This document shows, in pieces, positions 5,931 to 10,972 of a stretch of 10,972 nucleotides of DNA. The stretch covers positions 1-10,972 of the forward strand of contig CANQEB010000067.1 of the NCBI GenBank assembly GCA_947594085.1, in the 5' to 3' direction. The first letter of the stretch is position 1. Every line of letters begins with the position of its first letter. A program made the translations under genes and the position numbers. The notes beneath the pieces are model-generated. The model made no database searches. It worked only from the letters and a program-made list of their open reading frames with translations, and was not told the DNA's origin. The DNA is from an uncultured Lachnospiraceae bacterium. GTDB taxonomy: Bacteria > Bacillota > Clostridia > Lachnospirales > Lachnospiraceae.

Positions 5931-7139
5931 TTATCTGATCCTAATTTTGATCGTCGCTTTCTTCCCGCTGCCGTCCGTGGCCTTTGCGGTGATCTTGACC
6001 GTCTTGCCCTTCCCGGCCTTCTTTGTCTTCACAACGCCCTTTTGCGTCACCGTAGCGTATTTTGTGTTACTCGACGACCATTTCAGCTTTTTAATTGCGG
6101 CGTCGTTCGGAGAAACAATCGCCTTCAGCACAAGCTTTTTTCCGGCCTTTACTTTCTTTGTCGAAGCCCGAAGCTTGACCGAGGTCACCTTTTTGTCCTT
6201 CTGCGCCGGGCTGCTCCCCTTCTGGTACGCCTGACTAGACAGTGTCGGATAGTTCAGTGGCGCGACTCCGTTTATCCTATAGATTTCTCTGGTTGAGTTT
6301 GGATTGTGTGTATACCTGACCTTCCCTGCCCTCGCGTTCGTCTCCGCTCCGACAAGAAAATAGTCATAGTAAATCACTCCTCCATTATCCGGATCATCCC
6401 AGGTCGTATCCACCAAATACCAACGTCCGTCCTCCATCTGCACATAATTCCATGCATGATTGTTACCCGTCAGAATAACGCAGGGAATCCCGTTTGCCTT
6501 ACAGATAATGTCGAACAACCATGCATACGCCTCACAAACGCCCTGATGTGCATATTTCGACAAAAGAGGGCCTGTCACTGCGTGATAATAGTCCGGCATC
6601 ACATTATCCGGATAGGTAGCCAGCTTAATGACATAATCGTGAGCTGCCTTTACCTTCGCGTACCGCCCGCTGCACTTTTTCACCTCGGCAATTGCTTCGC
6701 TCAGCCTGACCTGCGCGCTCTTAATTTCGCCACGTATGCCCTGATATCGGTCCACCATATAAACAACGATATCGGACGTGCTGTAAATGCCTGTCACAGG
6801 ATCAAACTCTGTGGTCCCCGCCGCATTAAGAGTAGAGATCCAAAAAAGGTCGCTGTAGTCCAGCAGAAAAGCCTGAAAAGGCCTGAACCACCCCATGGAT
6901 TCTGCCTCTTTCTGCGTCATCGGGCTGCGAAATTTAACATTGATCCCGTTTACCTTTTTGTAATTCTGTAGTACCGGATAGTTTTCCTCCAGAATCTCGT
7001 ACAGTTCTTTCTCTCTTCCCTTCAGCTGGTCACCGAATTTCCAATCTGCCGCACGGGCAACGGATCCCCCGTCAATCCCCGAAAACACGAGCAAAAGCAG
7101 TACCGCCAGAAGCATACGTCTCACAATTCTTGTTTTCAT
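5931..7139 (-). CDS. Secreted transglutaminase-like protein with C-terminal Big2-like domain
   Basis: A 402-residue exported protein. Residues 1-30 form a signal peptide (MKTRIVRRM, leucine-rich core, cleavage after SVARA). A helical N-terminal region (about 35-155) precedes a transglutaminase-like core. Its thiol-protease-type triad is visible: Cys202 in HQGVCEAYAW, His228 in NNHAWNYVQ and Asp244 in YLVDTTWDDP. Residues about 315-402 form a Big2-type Ig-like domain (VTSVKLRASTKKVKAGKK, LKWSSSNTKYATV, GVVKTKKAGKGKTVKITAKA). Such proteins may cross-link or cleave proteins or peptides at the cell surface; the substrate is unknown. The ATG at 7139 is chosen over one at 7232 because it starts the signal peptide and has GGGGAAG (7151-7145) just upstream. 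It lies 114 bases after the D,D-carboxypeptidase-like gene with no terminator seen between, so co-transcription is possible. Confidence 0.88.
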   Translation of the reverse strand: MKTRIVRRMLLAVLLLLVFSGIDGGSVARAADWKFGDQLKGREKELYEILEENYPVLQNYKKVNGINVKFRSPMTQKEAESMGWFRPFQAFLLDYSDLFWISTLNAAGTTEFDPVTGIYSTSDIVVYMVDRYQGIRGEIKSAQVRLSEAIAEVKKCSGRYAKVKAAHDYVIKLATYPDNVMPDYYHAVTGPLLSKYAHQGVCEAYAWLFDIICKANGIPCVILTGNNHAWNYVQMEDGRWYLVDTTWDDPDNGGVIYYDYFLVGAETNARAGKVRYTHNPNSTREIYRINGVAPLNYPTLSSQAYQKGSSPAQKDKKVTSVKLRASTKKVKAGKKLVLKAIVSPNDAAIKKLKWSSSNTKYATVTQKGVVKTKKAGKGKTVKITAKATDGSGKKATIKIRIR

Positions 7140-7253
7140 GTCTTCTTCCCCTGTGTCTGTAGTCAGCCTTTTCGCACATCTGAATCCCACTTCCTGACCA
7201 ATGCAAGAGCCCACGTTGCAGCCCACAAGCACCAGCTAATGGCCAGTCACTTC

Positions 7254-8537
7254 TCAGCTCAGCACCTCGCCAAGCGCATTGTACGCCCGGAACGCGTCAT
7301 CGATGTGGTACAATTCGTTCTCTGGATCCTCCGACCATCCGGCCGTCACCAGAATGTACCTTTTCCCGTAAATCTCTGCGGCGCTCGCCAGACAGTGTCC
7401 AGCTTCCTCCGTAAAGCCAGTCTTTCCTCCGATAATCTCCCCGCCTGTCACAATCTCATCTACCGTAGCTTTGAACAATGTGCTCCAGAATGTAAAGCCT
7501 TCCGGATGAATATCGGTGGGATTCACAGAATAATGATGCGTCGTGAACACGTTAAAAAACGTCTCATTCTGCATCGCATTCTGCAGGATCTTCGCAATTT
7601 CTGTGCAGGTTGAAAATTGCTCTTCATTATGAAGCCCCGTACAGTTTGTGAAATGCGTCTGCACCAGTCCAAGATCAGCTACTTTCTGATTCATCAGCTC
7701 GACAAATGCGCTCTCCGAGCCTGCAGCCTGTCGGGCCAACTCAATGCAACACTCCGCACCGGACGGAAGCAGCGCCCCATAGAGTAAATCGCGGATCACT
7801 GCCTTCTCCCCTGGTTCAAAACCAGCACGCGACGCATCCTCATCGTACAGATCCTCATAAAAGTCTTCTTCCATATAAATCGATGCATCCAGGTCAGGAA
7901 TGTGTTCGATCGCCACCAGCACCGTCAGCATTTTCGTCATAGATGCCGGAAAAATCTTCTCATCGCTGCGCTTGGTCGCCAGAAGCTCCCCCGTCTGCGC
8001 ATCCATCAGGGAAGCATACGGACTATCCAATATCCCGAGATCGATTGTCTGTCCGGAAACATCCTCATCTGCTTTCCCTGTATCGCCTGTCTGCTGCCCT
8101 TGCTCCTCTTCAGCCGCGGATTCGTCCTGTTGCCCTTGGGCAGCCTCGCCTGAGGAGCTATTATCTGCACCGCTTGGTGCCCCGGCCGTATTGCCATCTC
8201 CGTTCCCTTGCAGATTTCCCTCTTCTATGCTCCGGGGTGTCTCCAGGCTGTTTCGGCCCGAGCCTTTCCTTTCTCTCAGGAGCAGTACGATCGCCGCCAC
8301 GACACACAAAATCAATGCAAGCAGAATAATTGTCAGGAAAACGAACCGCCGATTACGGCGGCGTCTGCCTTTTCCCCCTCGTCCGCCTGTCCCGGACGCA
8401 TCCTGTATCCGCTTGTCCATATATCGGCTCCCCGACCGTCGCGTATTCGCCTCGGAGAATCCGTTCCCCATAGGTACACGCGTCGCAATATCCGAATCAT
8501 CATTGTAATATCCATTGTCCGTGTAATCACCATACAT
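7254..8537 (-). CDS. D-alanyl-D-alanine carboxypeptidase family serine hydrolase (peptidase S11), membrane-anchored
   Basis: A 427-residue low-molecular-weight penicillin-binding-protein type enzyme, expected to trim the terminal D-Ala from peptidoglycan stem peptides outside the membrane. An acidic/polar cytoplasmic N-terminus (1-50) leads to a basic patch (GRRRRNRR, 57-64), one membrane helix (about 65-87) and a low-complexity Gln/Glu/Gly/Ser linker (about 95-160). The catalytic domain (about 170-427) has SxxK as Ser199-Met-Thr-Lys202, SGAEC at 259-263 in place of the usual SxN, and KTG at 372-374. The family usually has a cleaved signal peptide and a C-terminal amphipathic anchor. Here the N-terminal helix appears uncleaved and no C-terminal anchor is visible. 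GGAG eight bases before the ATG at 8537 favours that start over the in-frame ATG at 8555, which has none. Confidence 0.85.
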   Translation of the reverse strand: MYGDYTDNGYYNDDSDIATRVPMGNGFSEANTRRSGSRYMDKRIQDASGTGGRGGKGRRRRNRRFVFLTIILLALILCVVAAIVLLLRERKGSGRNSLETPRSIEEGNLQGNGDGNTAGAPSGADNSSSGEAAQGQQDESAAEEEQGQQTGDTGKADEDVSGQTIDLGILDSPYASLMDAQTGELLATKRSDEKIFPASMTKMLTVLVAIEHIPDLDASIYMEEDFYEDLYDEDASRAGFEPGEKAVIRDLLYGALLPSGAECCIELARQAAGSESAFVELMNQKVADLGLVQTHFTNCTGLHNEEQFSTCTEIAKILQNAMQNETFFNVFTTHHYSVNPTDIHPEGFTFWSTLFKATVDEIVTGGEIIGGKTGFTEEAGHCLASAAEIYGKRYILVTAGWSEDPENELYHIDDAFRAYNALGEVLS

Positions 8538-8545
8538 TTTGCAAT

Positions 8546-8549
8546 CTCC
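8546..8549 (-). promoter_or_regulatory. Ribosome binding site deciding the start of the carboxypeptidase-like gene
   Basis: GGAG lies eight bases before the ATG at 8537 and inside the six-codon extension that would begin at 8555. The candidate promoter at 8560-8589 would start transcription near 8553, which also makes the upstream ATG unusable. Confidence 0.55.
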
Positions 8550-8559
8550 ATCCATCTTG

Positions 8560-8589
8560 TTTCTATTGGCCAGCCACTTCTTCCGTCAA
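8560..8589 (-). promoter_or_regulatory. Candidate promoter of the carboxypeptidase-like gene
   Basis: TTGACG (8589-8584), an 18-base spacer and TAGAAA (8565-8560) lie between the mnmA terminator and the gene. The -35 element matches at five of six positions, the -10 at four of six. It is the best candidate in this 94-base gap but is only moderately strong. Confidence 0.35.
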
Positions 8590-8631
8590 TAGCCCGGCAG
8601 CCTCTGTTTTCCTGCGCAATTTCCCTATATC

Positions 8632-8662
8632 AAAAAACTGGTGATGTTCTACACCGCCAGTT
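8632..8662 (-). terminator. Intrinsic terminator of the nifS-nifU-mnmA operon
   Basis: On the minus strand AACTGG (8662-8657) pairs with CCAGTT (8641-8636), and GGTGT (8655-8651) pairs with ACATC (8647-8643) above a C/A mismatch, with a three-base loop. A run of six Ts closes the structure (8637-8632). It lies about 45 bases after the mnmA stop codon. Confidence 0.85.
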
Positions 8663-8707
8663 TAACATAGGTTTCCAAAGTCTTCAAGGCTATTCCCGTA
8701 CATATAA

Positions 8708-9784
8708 TCACAGAATCGTCCCGCCTCCGACCACATAATCGCCATCATAGAACACGACTGCCTGCCCTGGAGTCACTGCGCGCACCGGCTCCTCAAAGAT
8801 CACTTCCGCCTCGTCCAAGCCGATTTTGCGCACATTTGCCGGGGCACCTCGATGATTGTAGCGAATCTTCGCAGTTACAGGCAACTCACCCTCAAGATCC
8901 GGCACGGACATGAAATTCAAGCGATTGCAGCGCAGCCTGTCCGTGAAAACATCTTCGGCATCCCCGATCACGACCTCGTTCGTCTCCGGTCGGATCTCTG
9001 TCACAAATACAGGATGTCCCAGCGCGAGATTCAGGCCTTTTCTCTGTCCGACTGTATAGTGTGTGATGCCCTTGTGTCTGCCAATCACCGTGCCGTCTGA
9101 TGTCACAAAATTTCCCTCGGGGATCGCCCGGCCACTGTTCGCGCGAATAAATCCCGCATAATCCTGATCCGGGACAAAACAGATCTCCATGCTGTCCGGC
9201 TTGTCCGCCACAGCAAGCCCAAGCCGCTCTGCGATTTTGCGAATCTCCGTCTTTTTATAATCTCCGACTGGCATCATCGTGCGCGAAAGCTGTTCCTGCG
9301 TCAAACTGTACAGCGCGTAAGTCTGATCCTTTGCATCCGTCGCCGAGTGTTGTATTGCATACCGCCCGTTCGGAAGCCGCGCGATCCGCGCATAATGTCC
9401 TGTCGCAATATAATCTGCCCCGATCTGCATGCTCCGCTGCAGCAGGGATTCCCATTTTACGTAGCGATTACAGGCAATGCAGGGATTCGGTGTACGCCCG
9501 GAGAGATATTCGTCCATAAAATACTGAATGACCTTTTCCCGAAACTCGTCGCGAAAATTCATGACATAGTGCGGAATTCCAAGTTTTTGCGCTACACGGG
9601 CAGCATCCTCCACCGCGCTTTGTCCGCAACAGCCGCCATTCTCACTCGCTGTGTCGTCATCTTCCTTCTGCCAGATCTGCATCGTGACGCCGATCACATC
9701 ATAGCCTGCCTCCAGAAGCAGATACGCCGCCACCGATGAGTCCACGCCGCCCGACATGCCGACGACCACTTTTCCCTTCTTCAT
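8708..9784 (-). CDS. mnmA: tRNA-specific 2-thiouridylase MnmA
   Basis: A 358-residue cytosolic enzyme, full family length. It activates U34 of the Glu, Gln and Lys tRNAs with ATP and replaces the 2-oxygen with sulfur. The N-terminal PP-loop motif SGGVDSS is at residues 11-17. The catalytic Cys102 is in [10 protein letters not shown] and the persulfide-carrying Cys202 in [13 protein letters not shown] (129-133), the KDQTYAL segment (152-158) and the C-terminal beta-barrel region ([33 protein letters not shown]) are all present. It begins 87 bases after nifU, with a GGGG site nine bases before the ATG, and is the last gene of the nifS-nifU-mnmA operon. The NifS-type desulfurase encoded upstream probably supplies its sulfur directly, as in Gram-positive bacteria where a desulfurase gene sits beside mnmA. 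Confidence 0.98.
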   Translation of the reverse strand: MKKGKVVVGMSGGVDSSVAAYLLLEAGYDVIGVTMQIWQKEDDDTASENGGCCGQSAVEDAARVAQKLGIPHYVMNFRDEFREKVIQYFMDEYLSGRTPNPCIACNRYVKWESLLQRSMQIGADYIATGHYARIARLPNGRYAIQHSATDAKDQTYALYSLTQEQLSRTMMPVGDYKKTEIRKIAERLGLAVADKPDSMEICFVPDQDYAGFIRANSGRAIPEGNFVTSDGTVIGRHKGITHYTVGQRKGLNLALGHPVFVTEIRPETNEVVIGDAEDVFTDRLRCNRLNFMSVPDLEGELPVTAKIRYNHRGAPANVRKIGLDEAEVIFEEPVRAVTPGQAVVFYDGDYVVGGGTIL

Positions 9785-9871
9785 AGCTCGTTTCCCCGAT
9801 CGTTTTCTCTCTGAACCCGCAGACCAAAAGCATTTCCCGAAGTCGCCTTTGCCTTAATCGAAATGTTCGGC

Positions 9872-10309
9872 TTAATATTCTTCCTCTTCCTCGCCCTCGC
9901 TGATATCAGACTTCGGCTTCTCAAGACCTTCGATCTCGATCCCATGCTTCTGCGCATAATCCCACAGCGCCGCATGGATCGCCTCCTCCGCCAGAAGCGA
10001 ACAGTGCACCTTCACGGGCGGAAGCCCGTCCAACGCCTCCATGACAGCCTTGTTTGTCACCTGCAGTGCTTCCTGAATGCTCTTTCCCTTGACAAGCTCC
10101 GTCGCCATGCTGCTTGTCGCCACGGCCGCACCACAGCCAAAGGTCTTAAATTTCACGTCCTGAATGATGCCGTTGTCATCGATATCCAGGTACATGCGCA
10201 TGATGTCACCGCACTTCGCATTTCCGACTGTGCCGACGCCGCTCGCGTTCTCAATCTCTCCTACATTTCTCGGATTCTGAAAATGATCCATTACTTTTTC
10301 TGAATACAT
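9872..10309 (-). CDS. nifU: Iron-sulfur cluster assembly scaffold protein, NifU/IscU type
   Basis: A 145-residue cytosolic scaffold on which [2Fe-2S] and [4Fe-4S] clusters are built before transfer to apoproteins. The three cluster-binding cysteines are visible: Cys33 in NAKCGD (with the conserved Asp35), Cys59 in FGCGAA and Cys103 in VHCSLLAEEAI. It contains only the N-terminal NifU (IscU) domain and no C-terminal Nfu domain. Compared with a typical IscU of about 128 residues it carries an extra acidic tail ending GEEEEEY. The ATG at 10309 lies 20 bases after the nifS stop, with GGGAGG (10324-10319) nine bases upstream. It receives sulfur from the NifS product encoded by the preceding gene. 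Confidence 0.96.
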   Translation of the reverse strand: MYSEKVMDHFQNPRNVGEIENASGVGTVGNAKCGDIMRMYLDIDDNGIIQDVKFKTFGCGAAVATSSMATELVKGKSIQEALQVTNKAVMEALDGLPPVKVHCSLLAEEAIHAALWDYAQKHGIEIEGLEKPKSDISEGEEEEEY

Positions 10310-10329
10310 ATTGATGTTCCTCCCATTCC

Positions 10330-10972
10330 TTATCTGTTCTGCGACTTCCTGACAAAATCTTCATACAGAGGCGACATGCTGCGCAGCCGCGCTACGATTC
10401 CCTTCACCTTCTCGATCACGAAGTCAATGTCCTCCTTCGTCGTCTCGGCGCCGAGCGTCAGACGCAAAGAACCGTGCGCGATCTCATGCGGCAAACCGAT
10501 CGCCAGCAGCACGTGCGACGGGTCCAGTGAACCGGACGTACATGCGGAACCGCTTGAGCCACAGATCCCCTCCATGTCAAGCATGATCAGCAACGACTCG
10601 CCCTCGATAAACTGAAAGCTAAAGTTTGCGTTGTTCGGCAAGCGCTTTGTGCGATGCCCGTTCAGCCTCGTGTACGGAATTTCCTTCAAAATACGATCGA
10701 TCAGATAGTCGCGCAGCTCGATCTCCTTCGCTGTGCGCTCCTGCATCGTCGCTACCGCTTCCTCTGCCGCCTTGCCGTAGCCGACGATCCCCGGAACGTT
10801 CTCCGTACCCGCGCGGCGCTTGCGCTCCTGCGCTCCGCCATGTATGAACGAGCGGATCTTCACACCCTTGCGGATGTAGAGGAAGCCGATCCCCTTCGGC
10901 CCGCAGATCTTGTGGCCGCTGGAGCTGAGCATATCGATGTTCAGCTCGTCGACGTTGATTGGAAGCTGCCCG
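10330..10972 (-). CDS. nifS: Cysteine desulfurase NifS/IscS (5' end beyond window edge)
   Basis: The C-terminal 213 residues or so of a PLP enzyme that converts L-cysteine to L-alanine and leaves a persulfide on an active-site cysteine. The frame stays open to the right edge, and the first visible residues are GQLPINVDELNIDMLSSSGH. About 180 N-terminal residues of the usual 390-400 are missing. The PLP lysine lies in SSSGHKICGPKG. The catalytic cysteine lies in SSGSACTSGSLDPSHVL, on the longer loop typical of group I (NifS/IscS) enzymes. HGGAQERKRRAGTENVPGIV and GSLRLTLG are also conserved. The ATG at 10932 is internal and is not the true start. It is the first visible gene of the operon with nifU and mnmA. 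Confidence 0.97.
   Translation of the reverse strand, partial: GQLPINVDELNIDMLSSSGHKICGPKGIGFLYIRKGVKIRSFIHGGAQERKRRAGTENVPGIVGYGKAAEEAVATMQERTAKEIELRDYLIDRILKEIPYTRLNGHRTKRLPNNANFSFQFIEGESLLIMLDMEGICGSSGSACTSGSLDPSHVLLAIGLPHEIAHGSLRLTLGAETTKEDIDFVIEKVKGIVARLRSMSPLYEDFVRKSQNR

Noticed and set aside
6306..6971. 221-codon plus-strand open frame
   Set aside because: It is antisense to the catalytic core of the transglutaminase-like gene and has no coherent domain.
7140..7232. N-terminal extension of the transglutaminase-like protein from the ATG at 7232
   Set aside because: The signal peptide begins at 7139, with a GGGGAAG site just upstream. The extension is non-hydrophobic and lies in the intergenic gap.
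7140..7253. Possible terminator or promoter in the gap between the carboxypeptidase-like and transglutaminase genes
   Set aside because: Only a short direct repeat (GTGGGCT twice) is seen. No stable hairpin with a T-run and no acceptable -35/-10 pair was found.
7900..8508. 202-codon plus-strand open frame and nearby overlapping frames
   Set aside because: These are antisense to the carboxypeptidase-like gene, and their serine/proline-rich composition is the shadow of its low-complexity linker.
9785..9871. Possible terminator between nifU and mnmA (CATTTC ... GAAATG then CTTTT)
   Set aside because: The six-pair AT-rich stem has a 23-base loop and only four Ts. It is too weak, and the genes are expected to be co-transcribed.
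9781..9975. 64-codon minus-strand frame whose TGA overlaps the mnmA ATG (ATGA)
   Set aside because: Most of it is the out-of-frame end of nifU. It has no good ribosome binding site and an Arg/Lys-rich shadow-like product. The ATGA overlap looks accidental.

Overview
The window looks like chromosomal DNA from a Gram-positive anaerobe of the Clostridia, most likely Lachnospiraceae-like. This is inferred from the gene content: a nifS-nifU-mnmA operon, a PHP-type histidinol phosphatase, and secreted proteins with Big2/Ig-like, InlB B-repeat and DUF6273-like regions. Strong AGGAGG-type ribosome binding sites and sigma-A-type promoters agree. No rRNA, tRNA, CRISPR array, transposase or insertion sequence is visible. 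The longest stretch without a gene is about 275 bases (5283-5557).

Left flank (1-2053): the glyceraldehyde-3-phosphate dehydrogenase gene (gap, minus strand) runs off the left edge and lacks only its last residues. It diverges from a plus-strand HisJ-family phosphatase gene. The two share a 213-base intergenic region with a promoter on each strand, and the phosphatase gene ends in a hairpin terminator.

Centre (2048-8537): this part is dominated by exported or membrane-anchored envelope proteins on the minus strand. In transcription order they are a D,D-carboxypeptidase-like serine hydrolase with an N-terminal membrane anchor, a secreted transglutaminase-like protein with a C-terminal Big2-like domain, a small secreted Ig-like protein, and a 785-residue secreted protein with four distinct regions. 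A short XRE-family regulator gene on the plus strand sits among them. It is divergent from the Ig-like gene and convergent with the transglutaminase gene. The very AT-rich region between the regulator and the Ig-like gene holds a perfect-consensus promoter (TTGACA-17-TATAAT) and an imperfectly duplicated block with repeated AATATTTATA-type boxes. The regulator may therefore control itself and the adjacent secreted genes; this is inference.

Right flank (8708-10972): a minus-strand sulfur-transfer operon, nifS (truncated by the right edge), nifU and mnmA. The cysteine desulfurase supplies persulfide sulfur both for Fe-S cluster assembly on NifU and for 2-thiouridine formation in tRNA by MnmA. 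A strong hairpin terminator after mnmA separates this operon from the envelope genes.

Housekeeping genes at both ends flank an accessory-looking centre. The least described parts are the four-region secreted protein, the small Ig-like protein and the repeat-rich promoter region beside the XRE gene.
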